Positions 9,156 through 18,079 of a DNA stretch of 64,000 nt are shown piece by piece. The first letter of the stretch is position 1, and the number at the start of each line of letters is the position of its first letter. A model generated the notes under the pieces. The model saw nothing but the letters and a program-made list of their open reading frames with translations. It ran no database searches and had not been told where the DNA came from. The position numbers and the translations under genes were made by a program. The stretch is from Caulobacteraceae bacterium. GTDB lineage: Bacteria > Pseudomonadota > Alphaproteobacteria > Caulobacterales > Caulobacteraceae. The stretch covers positions 1-64,000 of the forward strand of contig CANJRI010000004.1 of NCBI GenBank assembly GCA_947476555.1, written 5' to 3'.

Positions 9156-9745
9156 TGTTCACCGGGATCGTCACCGACGTCGGGCGCGTCCGCGCCGTGC
9201 GCGACACCGACCGCGACCGCCGCTTCGAGGTGGAGACGGCCTATGACACCGCCAGCCTGGATATCGGCGCCTCGGTGAGCCACGCCGGCTGCTGCCTCAC
9301 CGTCGTGGACAAGGGGCCCGGCTGGATCGCCGTGGAGGTCTCCGGCGAAACCCTCTCGCGCACTACCCTGGGCGACTGGATCGAAGGGCGCCGCGTCAAC
9401 CTGGAGCGCGCCGCGCGCCTCGGCGACGAGTTGGGCGGCCATATCGTCTCCGGCCACGTCGACGGGGTGGGGCAGGTGCTGTCTGTCGAGACCGAGGGCG
9501 GCTCGCGCCGGGTTCGCATCCGCGCCCCGCGCCCCCTGCACCGGCATGTCGCCGAGAAGGGCTCGATCACCGTCGAGGGCGTCTCCTTGACGGTCAACGA
9601 AGTCGAGGACGACGTCTTCGGCGTCAACCTCATCCCCCACACCTGGGAAGTGACCACGCTGGGCGAGCTTACCGCCGGCGGCCGGGTCAACCTCGAGATC
9701 GACATGCTCGCGCGCTATCTCGCCCGTTGGCGGGAAACGGCCTAA
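9155..9745 (+). CDS. ribE: riboflavin synthase alpha chain
   Basis: 196-aa enzyme that dismutates two lumazine molecules to riboflavin. The family N-terminus [12 protein letters not shown] is present at ATG 9155, and the preceding gene's TGA shares that A. Two similar beta-barrel halves are visible: VSHAGCCLTVV in the first and VEGVSLTVNEV in the second, with GHIVSGHVDGVG between them. The first barrel carries the usual dimer/trimer contact sequences. The gene ends 9 bp before ribH; the ribBA gene often found at this point in relatives is missing. Confidence 0.94.
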   Translation: MFTGIVTDVGRVRAVRDTDRDRRFEVETAYDTASLDIGASVSHAGCCLTVVDKGPGWIAVEVSGETLSRTTLGDWIEGRRVNLERAARLGDELGGHIVSGHVDGVGQVLSVETEGGSRRVRIRAPRPLHRHVAEKGSITVEGVSLTVNEVEDDVFGVNLIPHTWEVTTLGELTAGGRVNLEIDMLARYLARWRETA

Positions 9746-9754
9746 AGCACACCC

Positions 9755-10213
9755 ATGAGTGAAGAGCCGATCCGAATCCTCGTCGTCGAGGCCCGCTTCT
9801 ACGACGACCTCGCCGACGCCCTGCTGGAGGGCGCGGCCGACGCCCTGAAGGCGTTCGGTGCGGAGCATGATGTGATCACGGTGCCCGGCGCCCTGGAGAT
9901 CCCCGCCGCCATCGCCTTCGCCGAGGAGGCGGCCCACACCGGCCGGCGCTACGACGGCTATGTCGCCCTGGGCGCAGTGATCCGCGGCGAGACCTATCAC
10001 TTCGAGGTCGTGGCGGGTGAATCGGCGCGCGGGATCATGGACCTGACGGTCAGCAGGCGCCTGTGCATCGGCAATGGCATCCTCACCACCGAGGACGAGG
10101 ACCAGGCCTGGGCCCGGGCCCGGATCAGCGAGGGGGATAAGGGCGGCGCGGCCGCGCGGGCCGCCCTGGCGATGATCGAGCTGAAGCACCAGCTGGCCGG
10201 TGGCCGCCGATGA
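9755..10213 (+). CDS. ribH: 6,7-dimethyl-8-ribityllumazine synthase
   Basis: 152-aa lumazine synthase joining the dihydroxybutanone phosphate unit to the pyrimidine made by the RibD branch. Typical segments are [18 protein letters not shown] near the start, [14 protein letters not shown], and [21 protein letters not shown] containing the substrate-contact region. Length is normal for icosahedral or pentameric forms. The stop overlaps nusB by 4 bp (ATGA), suggesting translation as one operon with nusB and thiL. Confidence 0.95.
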   Translation: MSEEPIRILVVEARFYDDLADALLEGAADALKAFGAEHDVITVPGALEIPAAIAFAEEAAHTGRRYDGYVALGAVIRGETYHFEVVAGESARGIMDLTVSRRLCIGNGILTTEDEDQAWARARISEGDKGGAAARAALAMIELKHQLAGGRR

Positions 10214-10659
10214 GTGGCCCCAAGGCCTCCCGCTCCGTCGCGCGCCTCGCCGCCGTCCAGGCCCTCTACCAGATGGAGGTCTCGGGCGTCGGCGTCGAGC
10301 ACGTGATCCGCGAGTTCACCGACCACCGCTTCGACCGCGACGTCGAGGGCGAGACCCTGGCCGCCGCAGACGAGACCTTCTTCGCCGACCTGGTGCGCGG
10401 CGTGGTGTCCGAGCAGGCCAAGGTCGACTCCGCCATCGTCAAGCGCCTGGCCAGCGGCTGGAAGCTCGAGCGGCTGGACGCCACGGCGCGGGCCATCCTG
10501 CGCTCCGGCGCCTTCGAGCTCACCCACCGGCCGGACGTGCCGACCGAAGTGGTGATCGATGAGTACGTCGAGCTCGCCAAGAGCTTCTTCGAGGGGCCCG
10601 AACCCGGCTTCATCAATGGGGCGCTCGACGCCGTGGCCCAGGATGTCCGGCCTCGATGA
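10210..10659 (+). CDS. nusB: transcription antitermination protein NusB
   Basis: 149-aa all-helical protein that binds boxA RNA with S10 (NusE) in ribosomal RNA antitermination. The start [22 protein letters not shown] is the conserved first helix, and [27 protein letters not shown] is the typical C-terminal pair of helices. Coupled to ribH upstream (4-bp overlap), and its last 17 bp overlap thiL. The ribH-nusB-thiL order is common in proteobacteria. Confidence 0.95.
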   Translation: MSGPKASRSVARLAAVQALYQMEVSGVGVEHVIREFTDHRFDRDVEGETLAAADETFFADLVRGVVSEQAKVDSAIVKRLASGWKLERLDATARAILRSGAFELTHRPDVPTEVVIDEYVELAKSFFEGPEPGFINGALDAVAQDVRPR

Positions 10660-11587
10660 ATTCGGAGAGATCGCCCGGCTGTTCCGCCCGCTGACCCGCG
10701 GCGCGGCGGGCGCCCTCGACCTCGCCGACGACGCCGCGGTGATCGTCCCCCGCCCAGGCTGCGATCTGGTGGTGACCAAGGACGCCCTGGTGGAAGGCGT
10801 CCACTTCCTGCCCGGCGAAGCCCCCGACATGGTCGCCCGCAAGCTCCTGCGCGTGAACCTCTCGGACCTGGCGGCCAAGGCCGCCGAGCCCTTCGCTTGC
10901 TTCCTGGCCGTGGCCTGGCCCGCGGCCTACACGCCCGCGGACCGGGAGCGTTTCGCCCAGGGGCTGGCCTCCGACCTCGAGACCTTCGACCTGTCGTTGA
11001 TGGGGGGAGACACCGTCGCCACCCCCGGCCCGCTGACCCTCAGCCTCACCGCCCTCGGCTGGGTCCCCCATGGCGGCATGGTCCGGCGGGCCGGGGCGCG
11101 GCCGGGCGACCTCCTGGCGGTGAGCGGGACCATCGGCGATGCGACACTCGGCCTGGCCGCCCTGCGCGGCGAGGTGGACGATCCCGAGGGCGCGCTCGCC
11201 CTGCGCTACCGCCTGCCGTTGCCGCGTCTGGACCTGCGCCACGTCCTCAGCGCCGCCCATGCCGCCGCCGACGTCTCCGACGGCCTGGTGGCGGACGCGC
11301 GGCATATCGCCCACGCCAGCGGCGTGCGCCTGCGCCTCGACCTCGACCGGCTGCCGCTGTCCCGCGCGGCCGCCACCTGGCTGGAGCGCCAGGCCGACGC
11401 GGCCGCGGCCCTGCTGCGCCTGGCCAGCGGCGGCGACGACTATGAGGTGGTTTGCGCCCTCGCGCCCGATCGCCCCAAGCCGGCGGGCCTGACCATCGTC
11501 GGCGAGGTGCTGGAGGGGGAGGGGATCGAAGTGACCGCGGCCGGTCATCCCCTTGAGCCCGGCGCCGGCGGCTGGCGCCACGGCTAA
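10643..11587 (+). CDS. thiL: thiamine-monophosphate kinase
   Basis: 314-aa kinase that phosphorylates thiamine monophosphate to the active diphosphate. The start ATG 10643 gives [17 protein letters not shown], the normal family N-terminus. Metal and nucleotide motifs [32 protein letters not shown] and [13 protein letters not shown] follow, with [14 protein letters not shown] and [13 protein letters not shown] in the C-terminal half. It is read in a different frame from nusB and overlaps it by 17 bp. A TMP-to-TDP function beside the riboflavin genes makes this a cofactor operon. Confidence 0.94.
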   Translation: MSGLDEFGEIARLFRPLTRGAAGALDLADDAAVIVPRPGCDLVVTKDALVEGVHFLPGEAPDMVARKLLRVNLSDLAAKAAEPFACFLAVAWPAAYTPADRERFAQGLASDLETFDLSLMGGDTVATPGPLTLSLTALGWVPHGGMVRRAGARPGDLLAVSGTIGDATLGLAALRGEVDDPEGALALRYRLPLPRLDLRHVLSAAHAAADVSDGLVADARHIAHASGVRLRLDLDRLPLSRAAATWLERQADAAAALLRLASGGDDYEVVCALAPDRPKPAGLTIVGEVLEGEGIEVTAAGHPLEPGAGGWRHG

Positions 11588-11647
11588 GCCTGCGTCCTAT
11601 GGTCCGGGCGCGCGCGGGCCCCGAACCGTGCAGTTTAGCCCCTGCCC

Positions 11648-12145
11648 ATGATCGCCTCGATCGTCATCCTCCTCCTGGTCACCGCCGAGCGGCTCGCCTC
11701 CCTGGTGATCGGCGTCCGCAATTCGCGGAAGCTGCTGGCCAAGGGCGGGGTGGAGTCCGGCGCGGAGCATTTCCCCCTGATCATGGGGCTGCACGCCGCC
11801 TGGCTGGTGGGCCTGTGGGTGCTGGCCTGGGACCGTCCGGTGCACTGGGGCTGGGCGCTCGCCTACCTGCCGCTCACCGCCGCGCGGATCTGGGTGGTGC
11901 GCACCCTGGGCGAGCGGTGGACCTCGCGGATCATCGTCCTTCCAGGCGTGCCCCCGGTCCGCACCGGCCCCTACCGCTACCTCGCCCATCCCAACTACGT
12001 GGTGATGGTGGCCGAGGTCTTCGTGATGCCCATCGCCTTTGGCCTTACCGCCTACGCTCTGGTGTTCGTGCTGCTGAACGCCTCGGTGCTCTGGATCCGC
12101 ATCCGCATGGAAGAGCGCGCCCTCGCCGCGGCGATGGAGCCCTAG
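11648..12145 (+). CDS. isoprenylcysteine carboxyl methyltransferase (ICMT) family membrane protein
   Basis: 165-aa integral membrane protein with about four hydrophobic helices, beginning MIASIVILLLVTAERLASLV. The C-terminal RTGPYRYLAHPNYVVMVAEVF followed by NASVLWIRIRMEERAL is the ICMT/PEMT signature that binds SAM and places a conserved Glu pair near the end. Bacterial members methylate unknown small substrates or lipids and no prenylated protein is expected. It starts 60 bp after thiL on the same strand. The substrate cannot be inferred. Confidence 0.8.
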   Translation: MIASIVILLLVTAERLASLVIGVRNSRKLLAKGGVESGAEHFPLIMGLHAAWLVGLWVLAWDRPVHWGWALAYLPLTAARIWVVRTLGERWTSRIIVLPGVPPVRTGPYRYLAHPNYVVMVAEVFVMPIAFGLTAYALVFVLLNASVLWIRIRMEERALAAAMEP

Positions 12146-12152
12146 CGCGGCT

Positions 12153-13124
12153 CTAGACGAAGTCGAACCGCACCGCGGACCGGCCGAAGTCCAGAGCAAC
12201 CAGGTCGAACTGGGTGAGCAGGTCCATCCCCAGCACCAGAGCCGGCTGGTCCTTCAATTTCCAGAGGTCGAACACGTGGGTGTCCGCGTGGATGACCTGC
12301 ACGTTCCCCAGGTGCAGGCCCCCCAGCCGCAGGAATGGCAGGAAGAGGAACTCGCCCTCGAAGGACTCCCCGGCGATGGATTCGAACCGGACCATGCGGG
12401 GCTCGTCAGCTGGCAGACGCTTGCGCTGCTCGGATTTGCGGACCAGCTCGCGGAGCGGCGCGTTGCACATGGTGGTTTCGGCGCCGGAATCGAGGATCGC
12501 GCTGATCCGTTCGCCGCTGAGGTCCGCGTCGACGATGGTCAGCTGTCCCATCCGACGCCGAGCCCGGACCACCACCTGCTTGTCCTGGCTCTCGTCGGTG
12601 CGAGAGCGGGTGATGAGCATTTCCTTGCCCTTGAAATCCAGCACCAGCCGCTGGCCCTTCAGCCAGTCCACGCCCAGCACGCCGTCGAGGTAGCCGGGCA
12701 GGGGCAGCGCCGCCACCCGCACCCGTTTGCGGGTGCGGTCGCCCAGGCGCAGGTCCTCCACCAGGTATATGCGCCGCTCGCGGACCCCGGCGATGGTGTG
12801 CACCCTCGCACTGGCTTGGGGCGGTAGCTGCAGCCGCGCCGCCAGCCGGTTGGAGATGCAGCTGAAGTTCGCCCCGGTATCCAGCAGGAATTGGAACGGC
12901 CCCTGACCGTTGATCATCACCGGGGCCATCATGTGCTTGTTGCTGCCCGTCTGGGTATCGACCGAGGTGTCGGGTCCGGCGTCGGGGTCCGGCGGCTCGA
13001 TGGCGGCGGGCGGAGGCGGGCCCGCCTGGTCCTGGGCCGCCGTCTGGGCCCACGAGGAGAAGGGCGCTCCGGCCAGGCTGGCCGCGAGGAGGGCGAGGGC
13101 GGTTTGGCGCCTGGACGTATCCAT
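12153..13124 (-). CDS. exported aspartic protease with two retropepsin-like lobes
   Basis: 323 aa from the ATG at 13124. The N-terminus MDTSRRQTALALLAASLAGAP is a signal sequence with a twin-arginine pair, followed by a Pro/Asp-rich linker. Two aspartyl active-site motifs are visible: FLLDTGANFSCIS (DTGA 82-85) and AILDSGAETTMC (DSGA 212-215). Each is followed by a flap-like half and a second hydrophobic-Gly motif (GVLGVDWL, LVLGMDLL). It therefore looks like a single chain carrying both halves of a retropepsin dimer, acting in the periplasm. Caulobacter has a periplasmic aspartyl protease (PerP) that cleaves the polar protein PodJ; whether this is its counterpart cannot be told from sequence alone. 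The gene converges on the ICMT gene. Confidence 0.82.
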   Translation of the reverse strand: MDTSRRQTALALLAASLAGAPFSSWAQTAAQDQAGPPPPAAIEPPDPDAGPDTSVDTQTGSNKHMMAPVMINGQGPFQFLLDTGANFSCISNRLAARLQLPPQASARVHTIAGVRERRIYLVEDLRLGDRTRKRVRVAALPLPGYLDGVLGVDWLKGQRLVLDFKGKEMLITRSRTDESQDKQVVVRARRRMGQLTIVDADLSGERISAILDSGAETTMCNAPLRELVRKSEQRKRLPADEPRMVRFESIAGESFEGEFLFLPFLRLGGLHLGNVQVIHADTHVFDLWKLKDQPALVLGMDLLTQFDLVALDFGRSAVRFDFV

Positions 13125-13229
13125 GGCCGTGCTTCTTCCCGTTCCCGCGAAAGCTACCACTGTTCGGTGAAGCTAGCCATCGAAGGAAAGGTCAACCTTA
13201 CGGCAACCGAATCGGCCGCACGATGGGCC

Positions 13230-13658
13230 ATGATCGCCCGCCAAGCCCTCCTGATCGCCGCCCTGATCTTGGCGCCTGCCGCCGCGTCCGCCTCGGGCGG
13301 CGAGCCCGATCCCAAGAAGGACGTCGGCCAGTACGTCGATCTGCTGCCGGTGGGCCTGCCCATCGTCGCCGACGGGCGGCTGGTGAACTACGTCTTCGTC
13401 TATGTCCGCATCAACCTGACCAGCGGCGCCAACGCCTCCCGGCTGCGGGAGAAGGAGCCGTTCTTCCGGGACGCGCTCGTCCGCGCCGGTCACCGCACGC
13501 CCTTCACCCTGGCCAGCGACTACGGGAAGATCGACTCAGCGCGGCTGTCGTCCACCCTCCAGCGGGAAGCCGTGGCCCTGGTGGGCGGCGGCCAGATCCG
13601 CTCGGTTCAGGTGGTTTCCCAGGCGCCCCGCCGCCGCGTGGCCACGCCGCGCGCCTAA
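13230..13658 (+). CDS. small exported protein, weakly FliL-like
   Basis: 142 aa from ATG 13230, with a signal peptide or signal anchor MIARQALLIAALILAPAAASAS. The exported part has a strand-rich core (VNYVFVYVRINLTSG), a helix REKEPFFRDALVRA and an Arg-rich C-terminus. The order strand, EPFFRDALV-type helix, then a second helix and strand resembles the C-terminal domain of FliL-family proteins, but no diagnostic residue proves it. It is divergent from the aspartic protease gene, sharing a promoter region of about 105 bp. Confidence 0.6.
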   Translation: MIARQALLIAALILAPAAASASGGEPDPKKDVGQYVDLLPVGLPIVADGRLVNYVFVYVRINLTSGANASRLREKEPFFRDALVRAGHRTPFTLASDYGKIDSARLSSTLQREAVALVGGGQIRSVQVVSQAPRRRVATPRA

Positions 13659-13672
13659 GCGCCAAGGGGCCT

Positions 13673-13897
13673 TTAGTCGTCCCGCGTTCCCTGATCCAAG
13701 ACGGACTTGGCGCGCTCGGTCCTGTCGGGCGCGCTTTTCCGTTGGCTGTTCACCCAGGCGTCTGCGTCCGCTTGGGTCATGAAGCCATGGACGGTTGTCG
13801 TCCCCGCGCCGGGCGGCGTGACCTCGACCCCATAGCGGCCGTTCTCGATCGCCACCGTGCGGTAGATGGTCGGGGGCGGCTTGGCGGCCTTGCTCAT
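13673..13897 (-). CDS. small conserved hypothetical protein
   Basis: 74-aa soluble protein. A short beta-rich core, RYGVEVTPPGAGTTTVHGFMTQADADAWV, is followed by a charged tail. The GF-x-T-x-A-DA-x-AW segment recurs in many small alphaproteobacterial proteins of unknown role. There is no signal peptide or membrane segment. It converges on the preceding exported-protein gene with 14 bp between stops. Function unknown. Confidence 0.6.
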   Translation of the reverse strand: MSKAAKPPPTIYRTVAIENGRYGVEVTPPGAGTTTVHGFMTQADADAWVNSQRKSAPDRTERAKSVLDQGTRDD

Positions 13898-13974
13898 GGC
13901 CTCGAGGATACATCTGATCGGCTCGCGCGCGAGCGCCGCATTTCAAACTGGGCCCCCGCCCTTCCGCCCTGCTG

Positions 13975-14005
13975 TTGCGCCCGATACAGAAACCCGGCTA
14001 GCTAC
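13975..14005 (+). promoter_or_regulatory. candidate housekeeping promoter upstream of hppA
   Basis: TTGCGC at 13975-13980 and GCTAGCTAC at 13997-14005 resemble the Caulobacter housekeeping promoter elements. The element lies in the 234-bp gap between the 74-aa gene and hppA, about 125 bp before the start codon. No other feature is evident in this gap. Pattern match only. Confidence 0.3.
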
Positions 14006-14131
14006 GCGCCGTCTGTGCGGGGGGATGCCTATGCGCCCGCCGTATTGGGGAGAAACTGGGGCTGGGACCGGTCGGCACAGGTCGATCTTTAGGGGTAATC
14101 GGTCCGGCCTCGCTTGAGGGATACGCTTCGT

Positions 14132-16255
14132 ATGGGAATTGACATGCTAACGCTGGCGATCGTCGCTGGGGTGCTGGCCGTGCTGTACGGCGTGCTCCAG
14201 ACGCTCTCGCTTCTGCGCGCCTCACCGGGCAACGCCCGGATGCAGGAAATCGCCGCCGCTATCCAGGAGGGGGCCCAGGCCTACCTGCGCAAACAATACA
14301 CGGCCATCGCCATCGTCGGGGTGGTCGTCCTGATCGTCCTCGGCGTGCTGATCGGCCCGAAGGCCGCCGTCGGCTTCGCCATCGGCGCGATCCTGTCGGG
14401 CCTCGCCGGCTTCGCGGGGATGCTGGTCTCGGTCCGCGCCAACGTGCGGACCGCGCAGGCCGCCTCCGAGAGCCTCGCCAAGGGCCTGTCGCTGGCCTTC
14501 CGGGCTGGCGCCATCACCGGCATGCTGGTGGCCGGCTTCGCCCTGATCGGCGTTGCGGGCTACTACTGGTACCTCACCGGCGTCGAGGGCCTCGACCCCA
14601 CCAGCCGCGACGTGGTCGACAGCCTGGTCAGCCTGGGCTTCGGCGCCAGCCTGATCTCCATCTTCGCTCGTCTGGGCGGGGGCATCTTCACCAAGGGCGC
14701 CGACGTCGGCGGCGACATGGTGGGCAAGGTTGAGGCCGGCATCCCGGAGGATGACCCGCGCAACGCCGCCACCATCGCCGACAACGTGGGCGACAACGTC
14801 GGCGACTGCGCCGGCATGGCCGCCGACCTGTTCGAGACCTATGCGGTGACCACCGTCGCCACCATGGTCCTGGCGGCGATCTTCTTCCGCGCCCTGCCTG
14901 AGGTGTCGAGCTTGATGCTCCTGCCGCTGGCCATCTGCGGCGTCTGCATCGTCACCTCGATCCTCGGCACCTTCGCGGTCCGCCTGGGCAAGTCCAACAA
15001 CATCATGGGCGCGCTCTACCAGGGCCTGATCGTCACCGGGGTCCTGTCCATCGGCGCCATCTGGTGGGTGGTGAACGAGCTCGTCACCACCACCCTGACC
15101 GTCGGCGACAAGACCTTCGGCGCCAACGAGCTGTTCTACTGCGGCATCGTCGGCCTCGTAGTCACCGCCCTGATCGTGGTGATCACCGAGTACTACACCG
15201 GCACCGGCTTCCGGCCGGTGAAGTCGGTGGCCAAGGCCTCGGTCTCCGGCCACGGCACCAACGTCATCCAGGGCCTCGCCATGAGCCTGGAGTCCACCGC
15301 GGCCCCGGCCCTGGTGATCATCGCCGGCATCATCGTGACCTACGGCCTGGCGGGCCTGTTCGGCATCGCCATCGCCACCACGGCCATGCTGTCGCTGGCC
15401 GGCTTCATCGTCGCCCTCGACGCCTTCGGCCCGGTGACCGACAACGCCGGCGGCATCGCGGAAATGGCCGGCCTGCCGCCGGAAGTCCGCGTCACCACCG
15501 ACGCCCTGGACGCTGTGGGCAACACCACCAAGGCGGTCACCAAGGGCTACGCGATCGGCTCGGCCGGCCTCGGCGCCCTGGTGCTGTTCGCCGCCTATAC
15601 CGAGGACCTGAAGTTCTTCGCCGCCAACGCCGTCCCGGGCTCCTTCTTCGAGGGCCTGGGCACGGTCGCCTTCGATCTGTCCAACCCCTACGTGGTGGTG
15701 GGCCTGTTGTTCGGGGGGCTGCTGCCCTTCCTGTTCGGCGGGATGTCCATGACCGCCGTGGGCCGGGCCGCCGAGGCGGTGGTCGAGGAAGTCCGCCGCC
15801 AGTTCCGCGAGAACCCCGGCATCATGACCGGCGAGGTCAAGCCGGAATACGGCAGGGCCGTGTCGATCCTGACCGGCGCGGCGATCAAGGAGATGATCGT
15901 CCCCTCGCTGCTCCCGGTCGTCTCCCCGATCCTGCTGTTCTTCGCCATCAACGGCATCGCCGGCAAGGTGAACGCCTTCGCCTCGCTGGGCGCCATGCTG
16001 ATGGGGGTGATCGTCACCGGCCTGTTCGTCGCCATCTCGATGACCTCGGGCGGCGGCGCGTGGGATAACGCCAAGAAGCTGATCGAAGAGGGTCACTACG
16101 GCGGCAAGGGCTCCGACGCCCACAAGGCCGCTGTCACCGGCGACACCGTCGGCGACCCCTACAAGGACACCGCGGGTCCCGCGGTGAACCCGATGATCAA
16201 GATCACCAACATCGTGGCCCTGCTGCTGCTGGCCGTGCTGGCCCACGCCGGCTGA
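14132..16255 (+). CDS. hppA: membrane-bound proton-translocating pyrophosphatase
   Basis: About 707 aa with some 16 membrane helices; couples pyrophosphate hydrolysis to proton export across the inner membrane. The catalytic block [21 protein letters not shown] and [10 protein letters not shown], and the C-terminal [19 protein letters not shown], are intact. Lys467 in [10 protein letters not shown] indicates the potassium-independent class, which have Lys where potassium-dependent enzymes have Ala. Starts at ATG 14132 or ATG 14144 are both possible; neither has a strong ribosome-binding site. A strong terminator follows. Confidence 0.95.
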   Translation: MGIDMLTLAIVAGVLAVLYGVLQTLSLLRASPGNARMQEIAAAIQEGAQAYLRKQYTAIAIVGVVVLIVLGVLIGPKAAVGFAIGAILSGLAGFAGMLVSVRANVRTAQAASESLAKGLSLAFRAGAITGMLVAGFALIGVAGYYWYLTGVEGLDPTSRDVVDSLVSLGFGASLISIFARLGGGIFTKGADVGGDMVGKVEAGIPEDDPRNAATIADNVGDNVGDCAGMAADLFETYAVTTVATMVLAAIFFRALPEVSSLMLLPLAICGVCIVTSILGTFAVRLGKSNNIMGALYQGLIVTGVLSIGAIWWVVNELVTTTLTVGDKTFGANELFYCGIVGLVVTALIVVITEYYTGTGFRPVKSVAKASVSGHGTNVIQGLAMSLESTAAPALVIIAGIIVTYGLAGLFGIAIATTAMLSLAGFIVALDAFGPVTDNAGGIAEMAGLPPEVRVTTDALDAVGNTTKAVTKGYAIGSAGLGALVLFAAYTEDLKFFAANAVPGSFFEGLGTVAFDLSNPYVVVGLLFGGLLPFLFGGMSMTAVGRAAEAVVEEVRRQFRENPGIMTGEVKPEYGRAVSILTGAAIKEMIVPSLLPVVSPILLFFAINGIAGKVNAFASLGAMLMGVIVTGLFVAISMTSGGGAWDNAKKLIEEGHYGGKGSDAHKAAVTGDTVGDPYKDTAGPAVNPMIKITNIVALLLLAVLAHAG

Positions 16256-16277
16256 TCCTGATCCACTGAACTGAAGC

Positions 16278-16308
16278 CGCCCCGGAGAGCGATCTCCGGG
16301 GCGTTTTT
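16278..16308 (+). terminator. rho-independent terminator after hppA
   Basis: A perfect 11-bp inverted repeat (CGCCCCGGAGA / TCTCCGGGGCG) with a GCGA loop is followed directly by TTTTT. It lies 22 bp after the hppA stop and before the convergent bamE gene, so it ends the hppA transcript. Confidence 0.92.
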
Positions 16309-16342
16309 CTTTGGCTGGATACCCGGTGAAGCGCGGTTCGGC

Positions 16343-16852
16343 CTACCGGCGGTCGCCGGGACGCGCGCCCGGGTCGTCCTCGGTCGGCAGCATGCCGCCG
16401 CGTCCGACGCTGCCCAGCAGCTGCTCCAGCACGGTCATCTCGCGGCCCCGCGTGGGGGTCTCGCGGTTGTTGTAGGCGAACACCTTGCCGTCCTTGAGGG
16501 TGTAGTTGTTCACCGTCTCCACCAGCTCGCTGTCCTTGTTGAAAGCGATGGCGGTGATCTCACGGCTGGTGATGTGCGGCCGGCGGAACGCCACGCGCTC
16601 CTTCACCTGGTGTACGTAGAACCAGAGATTGGGGTCGAAGGTCGAGGTCGCCGAGGGCGAGCCCAGCTTGGCCCGCACGGTCGACTTGGTGTCGGTCCCC
16701 ACCGCCACCGCCTTGGGATCGGAGTCGATCGCCTGGAAGCCGGAGTAGGCGGTGATCGGGGCGCAGGCCGAGAGCCCGGCGAGCGTCAGGGCGCCCACGG
16801 CCAGGGCGGCCAGGGTGCGATTTCGGCGCGGGGCGGCGGCGCTGCGGGTCAT
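16343..16852 (-). CDS. bamE: outer membrane assembly lipoprotein BamE
   Basis: 169-aa lipoprotein of the beta-barrel assembly machine (SmpA/OmlA family). A basic N-terminus and hydrophobic segment end in the lipobox LSAC with Cys30. The BamE domain follows: GTDTKSTVRAKLGSPSATSTF and WFYVHQVKERVAFRRP, then the strand TAIAFNKDSELVETV. A Gly/Asp-rich tail extends the C-terminus, as in other alphaproteobacteria. It is divergent from the cytochrome-complex chaperone gene (110 bp). Confidence 0.9.
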   Translation of the reverse strand: MTRSAAAPRRNRTLAALAVGALTLAGLSACAPITAYSGFQAIDSDPKAVAVGTDTKSTVRAKLGSPSATSTFDPNLWFYVHQVKERVAFRRPHITSREITAIAFNKDSELVETVNNYTLKDGKVFAYNNRETPTRGREMTVLEQLLGSVGRGGMLPTEDDPGARPGDRR

Positions 16853-16962
16853 TTGGCTCGGGATTCCCGTGGACTGACTGCAAGAGGCTTTGACCTATCG
16901 CCGGTCGCCCCTTAGTTCAATGCGCCCTTTACCGCCCCCTTCGGGCGAAATCGAGGCCATCG

Positions 16963-17478
16963 ATGCTGACCCGCCTGTTCAAGCCCAGGCCCGCCAAGTC
17001 CGCCGGCCATTCGCTCTATGCACGGGCGGTGGAACAGGCGCGGTCCCCGAGCCTCTACCGGGCGCTGGGCGCCCCGGACACCGCCGAGGGGCGGTTCGAG
17101 GTCTACAGCCTGCACGTCAACCTGATGATCGAGCGTCTCCGCGCCGAGGGCGAACAGGGGGGTGAGGTCGCCCAGGCCCTGTTCGACGCCTACGCCAGCG
17201 GGCTCGACCACGGCCTCAGGGAGATGGGGGTCGGCGATCTTTCGGTCGGCAAGAAGATGCGCAAACTGGGCGAGGCGATCCTGGGTCGGGCCAAGTCCTA
17301 TCAGGAAGCCATCGCCGCCCTGCCGGAACGCGGGCCCCTGGAGGCGCTCCTGGCCCGCACGGTCTACGCCGAGGCGCCCGACCGCTCGCCGGACATGGCC
17401 GACTACGTCCTGGCCCAGCGGGAGGTCCTGGCCGGCCAGTCGCTGCTCGCCGGCCAGGCCGAATGGAGGCCCGCATGA
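16963..17478 (+). CDS. ubiquinol-cytochrome c chaperone (CBP3 family)
   Basis: 171-aa protein of the CBP3/UQCC1 family, required in mitochondria and some bacteria for assembly of cytochrome bc1. The helical core has LYARAVEQARSPSLYRALGAPDTAEGRF-type sequence, then VNLMIERLRAE, GLDHGLREMGVGDLSVGKKMRKL and AEAILGRAKSYQEAI-type segments. No signal peptide is present. Its end overlaps the YceD gene by 4 bp (ATGA), the usual pairing in this group. Start ATG 16963. Confidence 0.87.
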   Translation: MLTRLFKPRPAKSAGHSLYARAVEQARSPSLYRALGAPDTAEGRFEVYSLHVNLMIERLRAEGEQGGEVAQALFDAYASGLDHGLREMGVGDLSVGKKMRKLGEAILGRAKSYQEAIAALPERGPLEALLARTVYAEAPDRSPDMADYVLAQREVLAGQSLLAGQAEWRPA

Positions 17479-17996
17479 CCAGCGGCTGGGACAAGCCCCT
17501 GCGGCTGCACGAACTCGCCCACGGCGCCCTGACCCTGGAACTGCGGCCTGACGAGGCGGAACGGAAGGTCGCGGCGAAACAGCTCGGCCTGGTCAGCCTG
17601 CCGGCCCTGACGGCGACCGTGACCATCACGCCCTGGCTGGACGGCGCCGCGCTGGAGGGCGCCTTCAAGGCGGTCGTCGAACAGGAATGCGGGATTTCGC
17701 TTGAGCCCTTCGAACAGACCGTGGACGGGCCCATCGAGGCCTTCGCGGTGCCGCCGGGCAGTCCTCATGCGGGCGAGCCCGAGCAGGGCGAGATGGCCTT
17801 CGACCTCGACGCTCCCGACCCGCCGGACGTGCTGGAGTCGGAGGCGGTGGACGTCGCCGCCTATGTGATCGAGCACCTGGCCCTGGCGCTGGACCCCTTC
17901 CCGAGAAAGCCGGGCGCGGCTTTCGACTACAAAGCCCCGGACGAGGAGACCTCGCCCTTCGCCGCGCTCAAGAAGCTCACTCAACCAAAGCCTTAA
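17475..17996 (+). CDS. YceD family (DUF177) protein
   Basis: 173 aa from ATG 17475, whose first bases overlap the upstream stop. YceD proteins are linked to 23S rRNA and large-subunit maturation in bacteria and plastids. The C-terminal half has two Asp-rich segments, the strand VDVAAYVIEHLALALDPFPRKPG and the ending SPFAALKKLTQPKP, all typical of the family. The cysteine of the CxR pattern is seen as QECGISLEPFEQTV. In many genomes rpmF follows; here plsX follows instead. Confidence 0.87.
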   Translation: MTSGWDKPLRLHELAHGALTLELRPDEAERKVAAKQLGLVSLPALTATVTITPWLDGAALEGAFKAVVEQECGISLEPFEQTVDGPIEAFAVPPGSPHAGEPEQGEMAFDLDAPDPPDVLESEAVDVAAYVIEHLALALDPFPRKPGAAFDYKAPDEETSPFAALKKLTQPKP

Positions 17997-18079
17997 CGAG
18001 GCTCAGTTTGCAGAAACGCCGGGCCGGCGCGTATCGTCGCGGCGAATCCGGCGCTGAGGCCGAAGGACGAAACGCCGAG

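Noticed and set aside
14222-16246. 674-codon open reading frame on the minus strand across hppA
   Set aside because: It is antisense to a strongly conserved membrane pyrophosphatase, has a His/Asp/Gln-rich shadow composition and no domain.
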